A stretch of 64,000 bases of DNA from Clitoria ternatea (taxonomy: Eukaryota > Streptophyta > Magnoliopsida > Fabales > Fabaceae): positions 15,361,001 through 15,425,000 of the forward strand of contig CM075671.1 in the NCBI GenBank assembly GCA_037962975.1. Direction: 5' to 3'. Below, one piece after another: positions 49,001 through 60,076 of the stretch (its first letter is position 1; the number at the start of each line of letters is the position of its first letter). The position numbers and the translations under genes are program-made. The notes under the pieces are model-generated. The model ran no database searches. It was not told where the DNA came from and worked only from the letters and a program-made list of their open reading frames with translations.

Positions 49001-50841
49001 GTAAGGAACAAGATAAGGTGAAAAGTGTAATGACAATGGAGCAATTTCTGAAGCTGAGATTTGGTGAGTTAACAGAGAAGCTGAAGCTATTCATGAAAAC
49101 ATTGTATACCCACTTACCAAGATCCCTCCTTAAAATTGAACATGTGAAGGAAATGTTTGGAGCTATGGATTGTTTTAGGTGTCTTGAAAGTTGGTTAAAT
49201 CAAGACAGATTCAAGGAAGCTCTACATGCTTTTGAATATGGAAGCAATCGTGGTTACTTCGAATGGTCCCCAAGTTCTGAAAGAGACAAGTGCCTTGAAA
49301 AGTTAAACTCTCTTCATGAGTCGATTACTCTTCCTAAGGAACGCGAAATTGCTAAGTTTTGCTTGTCTAATGCATGTGTAGTTTTATGTACTGCATCAAG
49401 CTCTATTAGAATGGATACAGAAGAGATGGACCCCTTACAGTTCGTAGTAATTGATGAAGCAGCTATGCTGAAAGAATGTGAAACAGCAATTCCATTACAG
49501 CTGCCAGGCCTCTGCCACTGCATTCTAATAGGTGATGAGAAACAACTTCCTGCATTGGTCATGAGCAAGGTACTTCAGATTATTTATTTTTTTTGTTAAT
49601 TTTGAATATTTTGCCAATATTGAAAAATAAATTATAAAATTGGTTGTCTAATTTTCAGATTGCTGAAAAGGCAGTATTTGGAAGAAGTTTATTTGAGAGG
49701 CTTGTATCTTTAGGACACAAGAAGCTTATGCTTGATGTTCAGTATAGGATGCATCCATCGATTAGCTTATTTCCATGCAGAGAGTTCTATGATGACAAAC
49801 TTTCTAATGCCCCTAATGTCAAGGAAAGTTGCTATACCAAGCAATTCCTTGAAGGAGAAATTTATGGTTCCTATTCTTTTATTAACATAGCTAAGGGAAA
49901 AGAGCAATTGGGTCGCTGTGGACGTAGTTCCAAGAACATGGTTGAGGTTGCTGTTATTTCTGAGATCATTGCAAGTCTTAGAAAAGGTGGTTTTCTCCTT
50001 ACAATATTTGTGTACTGCATTGAAATGTATAGAAGTAAGAAATCTTGAGCTTTTTAGTATACAATAGAAAGGGTAACGCTAACATTATTTTTTCAATTGG
50101 CAGCGTTTATAGGGACTAGAAAAAAGGTTAGCATTGGAATCATATCTCCATACAATGCTCAAGTGTATGAAATCCAGGAGAAACTGAAGCAGTACACTTC
50201 AGCATCTGGTCAAGACCAAAATCTCTCTATTAGTATTCGTTCTATTGATGGATTTCAAGGGGGTGAAGAAGATGTAATAATATTCTCCACTGTGAGATCT
50301 AATGGGAGTGGAAAAGTTGGATTTCTTTCTAATACACAAAGAGCAAATGTGGCTTTAACTAGAGCTAGGTATGGTATTTAATTATTTATAATTTAATGCC
50401 ATTCTGTGATGTTGCTTTCAAGTTATAAATAGAATGTACCAAGTTAATTGTAAACATGGTTTATTTCATGCAGGTATTGCCTATGGATTTTAGGAAATGC
50501 TGCTACATTAATGAAAAGTGATACTGTGTGGAAAAAGCTTGTTCTTGATGCCAATAATAGAGGCTGTTTCCATAGTGTTGATGAGGACAAGAATTTGGCT
50601 CGGGCTATGAATGATGCTTTGTTTGAGCTTGAGCTGCTTCAAGAGTCTGAATCATACTTCAAGAAACTAAGTCTTGGTGGAACATCAAAGAGTGCTCGTA
50701 AAAATTTCTCTGGGTATGTTGTAGTACATTTTAATATGAAGTATTGTTTTAAATTACATATTTTAGTAGCCAGTTCTAGTTTTATCTAGATAATTATTGG
50801 TTTGTGCTTTTGACAGGCCAAGGAAACCAAGAAGGCATTGA
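46033..50841 (+). pseudogene. Helicase B: SEN1/UPF1-like SF1B helicase, 8 exons, one in-frame stop
   Basis: Predicted exons: 46033-46098, 46425-46571, 47394-47945, 48307-49569, 49659-49986, 50104-50368, 50474-50713, 50817-50841; all GT-AG, total 2,886 bases (961 residues plus stop). From the third exon on, boundaries and phases equal those of gene A; B has one extra 5' exon. The start MECLGGEDED is the first ATG after the TATA box. The P-loop (WGPPGTGKTKT) is at about 311, motif II (VIDEAAM, one residue different from A) at about 638, GDEKQLP, YRMHPSI, IDGFQGGEEDV and VALTRAR follow. The only lesion found is TAA at 48985-48987 (codon 482), which would leave a 481-residue product with the P-loop but none of motifs II-VI. 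The frame stays open beyond it, so the stop looks recent, or could be a sequencing or allelic difference. Confidence 0.85.
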
Positions 50842-52010
50842 AGGTTTAACAAAAAATTGGGAGATGCTTTGTTGAAGGGGTTCATTGCTTTTGAATTTGT
50901 TTTACAAAGAGTTTTGTGTTCTTTTAAGTTTCCAATTGAATCAAACCTATTATGGACATGGCCCTTATCCTAATATAAATTATGCATTTATGCTTCTTAT
51001 TTTATTTACAATTCCAAGCATTTATTTACTAATGTAATGTTTGTATAAGATTTTTATGGATTTAGATGCAGGGTTTTTGGCTGTATAGTTTCTGGATTAA
51101 ACAAATGTTTTTCATAAGCAAATACTGCAATTACATCGGTAATATTAAGGAAATAAATTTGTGTCTTATCTCGCAATGATAAGGAAACTTTGAGGGGTAA
51201 AGGGAAGATTAACAACAGGAATGGCCTTAATCCTAATTCAAAAATTTATTTTAGAAGTTTTATTCTAAAAAATATTTTGAAAAATTCTTTAGGGGTAATC
51301 CTAATTTTGAAGTGTTTTAAGGATAATTTTATATGAAAGTTCTTTTTTTATTGTTAGTTTCTTTACTGACTTTGCCGATTCATTTCCTTGTTTCTGACAA
51401 TTAATAAACATATGTTTCTTATAATTGAGATTTCATTGCTGTATTTTTTAGTTTTAATCATAAATTCATTATCTTATTTTATGGTTTCAAATCCTGTATA
51501 AGCATATTCAAGTTTTAACTAAAAATATAAATAAAATATATTTATGAAATTATTATTTTCAAAATTTCTTGTATAAACGTGCTATTTGTTAGCATGCGTT
51601 TTGTTTAAAAATTCATGAATAATTTGCTTCTTAATGATTGTATCAAGCTACTGTTCCAAGAGTTGTAAAATTTAGTCTTAGTTGTAAAAATAAAATTATG
51701 AAAATGAAAAATTTTAATATTAGTTTGATATATTATTTGATAAAGTTAAATTTTTGTTAAATTAATGTATTTTTTTTATTAACTCCATAGTTTTCTCCAC
51801 ACAATGATCAACAAACGGATATTAATTCTTCAGTGTTTTTTAAGTGAAAACATGAAATATGTTTTTATTTAATTTTCATCGTTTATTATTACAGTAAAGG
51901 GGTGAAAATAGAAGTTAAAAGTGTATTGACGGAAAATTAGAAATCTCGTTTTGAACCCAAATGAGAGTTATTTAGTGAAATTGTACGTATTTCCTCAAAA
52001 TAAACATCAA
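50842..52010. other. Intergenic, AT-rich
   Basis: The 3' flank of helicase B. No gene or repeat recognised before the tRNA. Confidence 0.55.
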
Positions 52011-52092
52011 GTGGACGTGCCGGAGTGGTTATCGGGCATGACTAGAAATCATGTGGGCTCTGCCCGCGCAGGTTCGAATCCTGCCGTCTACG
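52011..52092 (+). tRNA. tRNA-Ser(AGA)
   Basis: 82 bases that fold as a class II tRNA: acceptor GTGGACG/CGTCTAC with discriminator G, D arm CCGGAGTGGTTATCGG, anticodon stem CATGA/TCATG with loop CTAGAAA (anticodon AGA), a long variable arm TGGGCTCTGCCCGC and T arm GCAGG-TTCGAAT-CCTGC. The A box (TGCCGGAGTGG) and B box (GGTTCGAATCC) are intact. CTTTTAG follows directly as a Pol III terminator, and the CAA repeats expected upstream in plants are hinted at by CATCAA. No intron. It is probably functional. It decodes UCU (and UCC/UCA after A34 to inosine). Confidence 0.95.
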
Positions 52093-52257
52093 CTTTTAGT
52101 TTTATGGTGCATAAAGCTATCTTCTCATATTCTGCAATATGGAATCGCTTGTATTTTAACCTGTGTTTCTCTTCGATCCAAAGCCATTCCATTTTTGCAG
52201 TTGAAAGTTTGAACTTGATTCATTCAGTACATATTTGAATGATTTAGAATTGAGAAA

Positions 52258-52947
52258 GAGGTGTAAAGGATGGAGAAATTTTGTAATGCATCTGCAGAAG
52301 TCTCAATGAAGATCTTTACAAAAGCAAGGTTCTTTTGCTACTCCTGTTGCAGCATTTAATTTTTAACCAACTATTATTTTATAATGAAAGTTGAAGTTGG
52401 TTTGAAAAATGCTAATTTTCTCTTCAGGTACAAATACCAGAGGCTTTTAAGTTCTCATTAGGTTACTTGAACTCTTTTATTTCTCCATTGTGATTTGTCA
52501 TCAAGCTTGGTGGGTGTATCTAGAGCACCATTTTTGTGAAATCTCAACCATTGAAAGGAGCAAGTATTTCAGATTTCCCAAGGACATATATGTTGTATCT
52601 GATGACATAGAAGAACACAATTGATGTAGTGAAAGATGTTGGAAAATATGAGCCTAAGTCAGGAGATCTCATTGTTTTCACAGATTTTAGGCCTAAAAGT
52701 CTTGATGACTTGAACATCCAGAAAGATGCTATCATATTGCTTATGTTCAATGGCCAAATTCCACGTTATGATGAAATCCCAATACTTTCATCCAAGGTCA
52801 TGAAGATGGCTATTGAGTCTGATTTTATGAGCAGCAAGAAAAGAAGACTATATATGCAATTTATCTTTTGAATCTAACAACCAATATTCTTATTTGGATG
52901 GTGAAAACATGAACATTATTGAATAAGTGCTGCAACCAGATCTAAAT
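52258..52947 (+). pseudogene. Helicase C fragment: decayed copy of helicase exons 2-3
   Basis: Matches the second exon of gene B (TGGAGAAATTTTGTAATG...) with an internal loss, then after TTCAG at 52427 the third exon (VQIPEAFKF, YEPKSGDLIVFTDFRPKSLD, ILSSKVMKMAIESD) to a donor-like AAATGTAAG at 52947. Several stops and frame changes break it (for example within 52486-52620 and after 52870). It is more diverged than A or B. With the fragment at 57117 it probably represents one further tandem helicase copy. Confidence 0.85.
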
Positions 52948-53869
52948 GTAAGAATCACTGGTTCCATTTTGTTCATAATGAGATGAGATTTAATGTTACT
53001 TTCTAGAAATTTTCGTTCACTTTTTTCTTGACGAGAAGTTATTTTGACATGCACATATACATAGTGTTATGGGAATAATATGTCCATTATTTTTTAAGGG
53101 ATTGATTTTCAAGTAGCTATATCGGGCACCATATTTGAAGTTTTAAAATGAATTTTGCACTTAGGTGTTGACCAAAAAGAAAATTTCTTTACAGATTTTA
53201 TTTTTCACATTTGAAAATAAATATTATAGGAGAATATGCTGTGATGGAATAATCAATTACTGAAAATGTAAATATCATTGTGAATATTCGAGTCTTCTTA
53301 AAGGTTTATTTTTCCATTGATTATACGATTGCTATTTATCCTAGTTTTTATTTTATTATCTGTAATTTTAAGAGTAAATTATACTAATATCCTTGAAGTT
53401 TGTTTACACTTCATACTATTTCTTTTTCTATTTTGAAACATTACAAGAGCATTTCCTCACATGTATATATGATTGAAGGGTAACTTAGTTTTAGGGAAAA
53501 TGTCTAGGTGTTATATTTGTTAATATAAACTGATCTTTGTGTAAGATAATAAAAAATTGGTGTAAAATTTTGTTAATCCTTTACATGCAATTTGCCATAA
53601 CTATTAAGGGTCTATTTAATACACAAAATAAGAGTTCGAATATGATACACTAACTTATCTTCTTGTTATTTTATGTTTGATGGTAAAATGGGTGGGCTTG
53701 AATATTAAAAAAGAGCCTAAAATAAGTTTGGGCTTCTTAAAGCCCAATCCAAGCAAGCCCATACTTGATTGGGTTTTTGTCAGGCCATCCCACTTGTAGT
53801 CCGTAACATTTTTTATATTTTTTACTATCATGAAACATTTACTTTTTATATATTTTAATTGTTATAAAC
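52948..53869. other. Relic intronic/intergenic sequence after helicase C
   Basis: AT-rich; a short stretch at 53690-53800 (GGGCTT/AAGCCC words) resembles the transposon-like segment at 43.2-43.8 kb. No gene. Confidence 0.4.
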
Positions 53870-54490
53870 TGATCTGAGCCGGGTAGGAAGACTAGCCTAG
53901 ATACTAGTCCTCATTATGTATTGTAATTTGAGGATTCAACGTTATATCCAATAGGAAAATAAATGTCTTTAAGTGATTTCCCATACCAAAAGCACCAACA
54001 GCGTTGTGGGGTGAAAGAGAGTATCACCTGCAAGGACACTCTGATCCTCAAGTTAGTAAATACTCAAGGGGAATATCAAAGCTCAAGCGTAAGTTTAAGT
54101 GAGAATGTTCTACCTTTCATTGTTGATATGAGAATATTTATACCTGGGGGTAACAAAAAAGTTGTTTCAAGTATATAGGTTTACTTCAAGGTGTCAGCAT
54201 GATTCTAATCATTTGTAGAAAGGCTAACATGCAATAGTGACCCTACCTAGCTACCAATTGCACATTTTCATTAATCACTCTGTAGGTTACTTCCTTAACA
54301 TGCAATTGCATAAGTCAACTCTAACTATCTGGTATTGAAAGAATAACTCATACTGGAGTTACGTCATGAGTCTCATGCGCGACGTTGGGAGCCAATGTCA
54401 TGCTTTAATGCTTGTGTAATATCGGTCTTGTATGTCGGGTTTTAGGTTAGATGACGTTTTTGCACATAGGCCGGTATCGAGATCAGATCA
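53870..54490 (-). repeat. 3' LTR of a Tat-type gypsy element
   Basis: 621 bases whose plus strand begins TGATCTGAGCC and ends GAGATCAGATCA. In minus orientation it starts TGATCTGATCTCGATACCGG, like the other Tat-type LTRs here, and contains the related motif CTTGAGGATCAGAGTGTCC. It is preceded (minus) by a G-rich PPT, so it is read as the 3' LTR of a minus-strand element. Confidence 0.65.
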
Positions 54491-54503
54491 TTTGCCCCCT
54501 AGC
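54491..54503 (-). promoter_or_regulatory. Polypurine tract of the Tat-type element
   Basis: The minus strand reads GCTAGGGGGCAAA directly before the LTR start. Confidence 0.55.
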
Positions 54504-54846
54504 TTGTTTGAGGAACCATATTGGTTGCTCAAATGAGCCATGTCTTCTACTGAGACACTTGTTATAAGTGTGGGTAAGAAGAGTGTTTTGTTAACTTAGA
54601 AAATTTTTCATTTGCTCTATTCATGTTCATAACTGTTGCATATTTATTTCCCCTTAAAAAATGTAGCGTTGTGCATATTATGGGTTGTGTTAATCAGGTA
54701 AAAATTATTTTCAATCATATATGGCAGTTACATTCCAATCATAACTTTGGCGGTTACTTTTGGACAATGGGCCTTGAAAATTGAAACAACTCGGCCCAAA
54801 AAATTTAAAACTGAAATGCCACCGTGTTGTTTGCCCCTAACCCCAT

Positions 54847-54853
54847 CTATAAG
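54847..54853 (+). promoter_or_regulatory. TATA-like box of the antisense ORF
   Basis: CATCTATAAGAGGTGG on the plus strand, about 390 bases upstream of the first antisense ATG and with a U-rich leader after it. A candidate only. Confidence 0.3.
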
Positions 54854-55509
54854 AGGTGGTTTTGGAAACGTTACAAGATACTTATTGTATTTACTTACTA
54901 ATACTCTGCCAAAATTTGAAGAGAAACCTTTATGACTTAGAGAGTTTAACTCAAACCCATTATGTTTCTCAAACCCTCTGAGCTTCGAAGGTCTTTAGAA
55001 AACCTTGCTTGTTTATGACCCCTAGGATTCCACTAGAGCTTTCAGATAGTGAACAATTACCTTTCTACTTTTATTTGTTTCAATATTTTGTTCTATTTTT
55101 ACCCTTCTATTGAATGCAAAAAATAAGGACTAGGGGAGGGTTGAAAGGATACTGTAGGGGTAGAATTTATGTGAGAATCCAAGGGCTTAGGTCATAAGGA
55201 CCAAGCCGGGGGGAAGGCATAAACAAAAGTAGTCCTTCGAAATGGATGATGAGCCTAGGGTTTTTGATAACGCAAGCTCTGTCTTTTACACTTCTGACGA
55301 TGTCAAGATTTATAAATTTGTAGGCGGTCTTAAGCACGTGGTTACAACCATGATTACTGACAAGAGAAAGAGGTGGTGAAGACTTAACTAGGGTGCTCCG
55401 CCGTAATTACACACCATATAAAATGGATGCATTTGTTGGCTGACAACCCCTACGCATAGGTGCAATAAAAGATCATGAAGTTTTCCTCCCAATATGTTAG
55501 GGACACTAG

Positions 55510-55983
55510 TGTGACATCCTGGCGCTGTTGAGGGCGGGGAGTGATCGTCGGTGCATGGGCACAGACAAGGAGCGGCTCTTGGCAGGCTTCCAGCAGGGAA
55601 TGTGGCATCCCGAGCACTGTTGAGGGCGGGGAGTGATCGTTGGTGCATAGGCACGAACAAGGAGCGGCTCCTGGTAGGCTTCCAGTGGGAGGGACACATG
55701 AACGAACCGAATACATACCAGAATGAGAGGGATCCAAAGACTGTATAGGTATGGGACTATACAGTCAAGGATAGCTTAAAGAAATGAATTCGTACTACCT
55801 ATACCAACAAATGCATTAGCTTTTTCAGTAGCCTATCACTTAAGAACTCTAAAGTTAAGCATGCTTAACTTGGAGTAATTCTGGGATGGGTGACCTCCTA
55901 GGAAGTTCTCAGGAAATGTGTGAGTGAGGACAAAAGCGGATGGGGCAAATCGTTCATTCCTGAAAAGCGGATGGGGTGTTACA
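55510..55983 (+). mobile_element. Cassandra (TRIM) solo LTR
   Basis: 474 bases with ends TGTGACATCC...GGTGTTACA and a 5-bp flank match of four out of five (ACTAG / GCTAG). The 3' half contains a 5S rRNA-derived core, the defining mark of Cassandra terminal-repeat retrotransposons in miniature. The first 200 bases are a tandem duplication of about 105 bases (GGCGCTGTTGAGGGCGGGGA at about 55520 and a near copy at about 55625). No second LTR or PBS is present, so it is a solo LTR. It has no coding capacity; open frames here are incidental. Confidence 0.85.
55830..55915 (+). repeat. 5S rRNA-like segment in Cassandra
   Basis: AAGTTAAGCATGCTTAACTT and GGGATGGGTGACCTCCTAGG match the internal promoter (A box, intermediate element, C box) of plant 5S rRNA. 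The 5' third of 5S is not recognised, so this is a retroelement domain and not a 5S gene. Confidence 0.85.
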
Positions 55984-57116
55984 GCTAGGGGCATGATAGA
56001 CTTTAAATGTTTAATTTACTCTAAGAAGAAATACAAGGAGAGGTACATCGTACTGTATCTTATAGGGTTGGGGATTGCATCTGCCACACCCTATTGACGA
56101 AAAAACCATTTTCATGTATAACATTCTCTTTACACACCTCGTAACAGAGTTTGAGGTGAGGGTTTTCCATTTTCTCGACTATGTCCTCATTCAACTACAT
56201 CCAAATAGGTGAGGACTAGTATGGAGCCTGGAAGTGCTGGGTGAGCACTTTAACTTCATTCCGACAACTGTCAGGTCATGCGTCAAGCCAACAAAGATGG
56301 CGGTCTTAGTTTTGTCACACTTCAGTATGACTCAAAATTAACAATTTTGGGGCCTTCATGAAGTCAACCAAGTCTGAGGATGGCTCTTTCAAAAAAATGC
56401 TTCATGAAGGTCCAGATAAAAATAAACAAGTTGGTGTTTTAGGAAAACAAGGATGGGATCAAAAATTCTTAGTATCGTGGACCTTTAAACTTTTTTTGTT
56501 AACTGGGGCGGCGTATGTGGCTGATGAGAGTGAGTTGTCCCCCACCTTCATTGAAGTAGTTGGAGCAATGCATAAGTTTTGCTCAATGCAAAAATATTTT
56601 CCTGTAAGTGACTTCTTGGCTCCTGACCTTAAAGGGAAGCTTACCTACGTAATGATTTCCAAAATAAATTTGTTTTGGTTAAGTTAATACTTCTATTTTC
56701 TAACCTTTTTCCTTTGGTTGTTATAGGATAAATTAAAAGCTTTAGGCCAATAGACGCTTTTAAAAAATTACAAGCTGAGTTGGTTGCTAGAAGCGAAGAA
56801 AACCAAATCGAAGCCAAAAGAAATATCCCTAAAGTCAACCAAGCCACCACACATTCCTCGAGGACGATAGAAAAATTCCTTTGAAGAAAACCCTAAAGCA
56901 AGAACCAACGAAGGGGGCTCTGAAATATAAGAAGAAGAAGAAACATGAGCTGAAGAGGAAGAAATCTCAAAAGAAAAGGTAGAAGCCAGCGAAGGGGAAA
57001 ATCTACCTCTTCCTTCTGAAAAACCAAGGCACAAGGAGGTGGTCCACAAAAAGACTAGTCAGCAGGGGAAGTCGGTTGATGTGTCATAATTTGGAAACAT
57101 AATTTGGAATTAATGA

Positions 57117-57372
57117 TAAACTTGTTTAAGGACCCTGAGAATGTATAAGAAAGAGAAAGGTATTTTGTCATTGGAAGAGTTTGTCATGGAAAAAATAGTA
57201 TGGAAATGAGTGTGTATTATTTTACAAGGTGGTTGATGAAATTGATGGTTTATGTCTTTAGAGGATTATATGAAGAAGAAATAGAAAAAACTTGAAAAAT
57301 AATTCCAATTGGAATTGCATGATAAAAGGAAAGGTATAATGACAATAGAACAATTTTTAATGGAGAGATTTA
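57117..57372 (+). pseudogene. Helicase D fragment: decayed piece of the large helicase exon
   Basis: Collinear with 48800-49060 of gene B: KDPENV, GILSLEEFVM, LEDYMKKK, ELHDKRKGIMTIEQFLMER. Deletions, stops and frame changes are frequent. It starts and ends abruptly, next to the aORF remnant on its left. Probably the downstream part of the helicase C copy. Confidence 0.75.
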
Positions 57373-57760
57373 TTCTTTTCTATTTTTCTTTTCTTTTCTC
57401 TTTAAAAGCCTTTCTAACCCATCAAAACACATAAAAAATCATTCACGAGTTACAAATAGACACTAATTTGGATGTAAACTTCACATGTATTGTAAATTTG
57501 GCATCTAACACATGGGTCATTCAAAATAACACCAGATCGCTTGAATTGACATTTATACATTTTTCCAATATATGGGTCATCTACACACATAATAATATTT
57601 AATGACCATTCATCGCATGGGATATTGAAAGAAACATATTGACATATTTATATATATGAACAAAATATGAGATACATGATAATTAACAAAAATATGATGT
57701 TACAATTTCATCATCTTAAAAGAAATTTCATCCTCGAAATTTGTAGGGTTAGAGAAGCCT
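57373..57760 (-). repeat. Chromovirus pol-end/LTR junction scrap
   Basis: The minus strand reads ATTTCGAGGATGAAATTTC then TTTTAAGATGATG and TGTAACATCATA (ending at 57704), the familiar end of chromovirus pol, a decayed PPT and an LTR start. The LTR part (57380-57704) is truncated. Nothing else is recognised up to 58136. Confidence 0.5.
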
Positions 57761-58136
57761 ATAAACGTCTAAGCTACTTCATATAATCCATTAAACACAA
57801 AGTCAATCTATACTATTATATCTCAATACACACGCATGCACATATGGTTCATTAAGCTAATTTCAACCAAGCATTCATCATGAAGATGTATAATAATCAC
57901 ACACTTTAGTAAAACATTATCAACAGCACAATCAATCATACAATAGTCCTTATAGTAACCTTTTATACATATCTATGATATACATGCATGTGTTATATGT
58001 AAGGCATATTAGCTTTGGGAAGAAGTTACAACGAAGACGCTTGTAAAAAAATTACACACTTACAACAATCTCGACATGTGAGAAATCACTTCAATTGCAT
58101 TTTTAACTTAGATATCTGGTCATGTTTTCAATTATA

Positions 58137-60076
58137 CACTAGTGGAAAAATGGCCTTTTACACCGATCCCTTTTGGATTTTTACACCGGTTGTAGGACCG
58201 GTGTGGATGGAGCCGGTGAGAAAAACATAGACTTTTTACATCGGTTTTGGGACCGGTGAGAAAAATAGTTTTTACATCGGTCCTTTGCACTACGACCGGT
58301 GTAAAATACTACATTTCTCACGGTCCTTTTCTTAACAACCGGTATAAATAGGATATCTTACACCGGTCTTTTTCTTTACAACCGGTGTAAATATTAAATT
58401 TCTCACCGGTCTATTTGAAATGCCCGGTACAAAATTTTGCCTTTTAACACCTGTTGGTTATTATGATCGGTGTAAAAAAATCTTTTTTTTTACTTCTTTT
58501 GTTTTAATAAATCAATCCTGGCCAATGCCAATTCAACTTCAATTTTTATGAAACATCATTAGCTTAACTAAAGCATGGTATTTTTCTTAAGAAAGTAATA
58601 CAATATTATAACCATTGCTTAAGAAAGTAAACTAAGTTTCAACACAAGAGACATTATAACCATACGCTATGTAAATTTTACTATGATTTTTTTTCTACCA
58701 TCATGCTTCCTAACTGTACAGAATATTTCAGTAAGCATATCAAGAAGATTCGTTCACTCCAAATGCATCTGCAATACTGAAGTTCAAATTGCCTTTCATA
58801 GTTCTGCTCTTACCAACACTATCATCACCTTTTTTCATCATTGCTGCAAACTCTACATAATCTGCAAAAAATGAAGCAAAAATGATTTTAACTTAACCCA
58901 AATCACTTTCCTTAGTGCTACATTCTATGATAATTTACCTACCACTTCCATAAGGGATTTAATTTCAGATTCCATGAGATTAGAGCCCACACTTCGCAAA
59001 CCTTCCTTCAGCTCCTCAAAAGTTATTGTCCCACTATTGTCCGTGTCAATCATTTTAAATAACTCCTTTAATCCACCTATTTCTTCCTCTGAAAGTCTTT
59101 CTGCTATGACCTGAAAAGAATAACAGAATGTATATGATATAAGTGCATGGTTTAGAAGAACATGTCAATGTATAAAAAACAGAAGAGCTTACAAATCTTA
59201 TAAAATCAATAAGAATTCATATGCTAATACAATGAAAAGATTGAACTGTTTTAACCATCATTAACTAAAACAAACATAAATCCTACAAAAGCTGAAAACT
59301 ATACATCAAATAATTATATAAGAGATAAATGGATTCATAGAAAGTAGTAATTCAGTTTAGATAATTCTGAATAAAAATAATTAACTGACCAGGTATCTGT
59401 GTTTAGAGATCCTTATTTTCTTAAAGGATATAATAACATACATCATATCTCTTGACTTCCTAAGCCTTGGTGACTGGTCTTAGCACTTATGGTACACCTT
59501 ACTTTTGCAGACATTGTCATATTAGGTATTCGGGTATTTTATACTAATATACAACTTTGATTTTTTAATACTAATCAAATTACTCTTCAGGCTCCACTTG
59601 GAATCTAAAAAATGCATTCTACTCTTTTTATGATCCAACTAATCCTGGATGTAAAATATAGCCTAATTAAGCCATACAGGTAACCACCACCTAAAATTTA
59701 TCATAGGAAAACTGTTACCAGAATTGATAAATGATACAGCAGGGACCACAAATTAAGTTTCATGCCTAGAATTGAATGGTCTCTGTATTCTACTGAGATA
59801 GCTAAGAAAAACCTGTAATAAAAGCATCCAAAATCAATGGCAAGAAACTCACAATGACGAATCCAAGTGCTGACTTGTATATTCCACACAGCTGGAATCA
59901 CAACTGCACTCTTTACAAACTCAACACCTAAGATGCTTTAGTACAAAACAAACAATTAATGGATAACTATAGGGCTTAGAAGAGTAACTTAACGTTTGGA
60001 TCAAGCTTCTGCCTCTGGTTCCTGTTAACCCGGTGACGGCGTCTCAACAGTTCATTTCCACCACTGGGTTATTAAT
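58137..60076 (+). mobile_element. CACTA transposon, left end with captured gene fragment
   Basis: Begins CACTAGTGGAAAAATGGCC and continues with at least ten subterminal words of the TTTACACCGGTC/GACCGGTGTAAA type up to about 58480, both typical of plant CACTA elements. Inside lies a calcium-dependent protein kinase fragment on the minus strand. No transposase and no right end (TAGTG) were found before the LTR at 60077, so the right boundary is uncertain. The rest (59111-60076) is AT-rich with no recognised gene. Confidence 0.75.
58740..59110 (-). pseudogene. Captured calcium-dependent protein kinase (CDPK) 3' fragment
   Basis: Two exons remain. Exon 58943-59110 (168 bases, 56 codons) starts VIAERLSEEEIGGLKELFKM and holds a perfect EF-hand loop (DTDNSGTITFEE) followed by ELKEGLRSVGSNLMESEI; it is flanked by TTTTCAG and GTAGGT, at the intron positions usual for plant CDPKs. 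Exon 58740-58861 encodes the family C-terminus (DYVEFAAMMKKG, KSRTMKGNLNFS) to a TGA. The intervening sequence is only 81 bases, and the exons for EF-hands 2 and 3 are missing. Joining the two exons would be out of frame, so no functional protein is expected. Kinase and autoinhibitory domains are absent. Its position inside the CACTA end indicates gene capture. Confidence 0.88.

Larger units (their letters stand above)
55242..57087 (+). pseudogene. Antisense ORF (aORF) remnants of the Tat-type element
   Basis: Plus-strand coding scraps opposite to the LTR direction: ATG at 55242 with 45 codons (MDDEPRVFDNASS, KIYKFVGGLKHVV); a stretch near 56150-56290 (VFHFLDYVLIQLHPNR, LGEHFNFIPTTV) that recalls the hydrophobic LHPN box of plant-transposon-like ORFs; an open frame at 56358-56687 (GWDQKFLVSWTFKLF); and an acidic/basic tail ending QQGKSVDVS at 57087. 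They are broken by stops, frameshifts and the Cassandra LTR. An ORF in antisense between pol and the 3' LTR is known in some Tat elements. Function unknown. Recognition rests on position and style, not on a firm domain match. Confidence 0.5.

Noticed and set aside
55388..55748. Several Pro/Ser-rich frames on both strands
   Set aside because: They lie in the duplicated GC-rich part of the Cassandra LTR and are simultaneous in several frames.
55830..55915. A genuine 5S rRNA gene
   Set aside because: Only the internal promoter part is similar and it sits within TG...CA retroelement ends, as in Cassandra.
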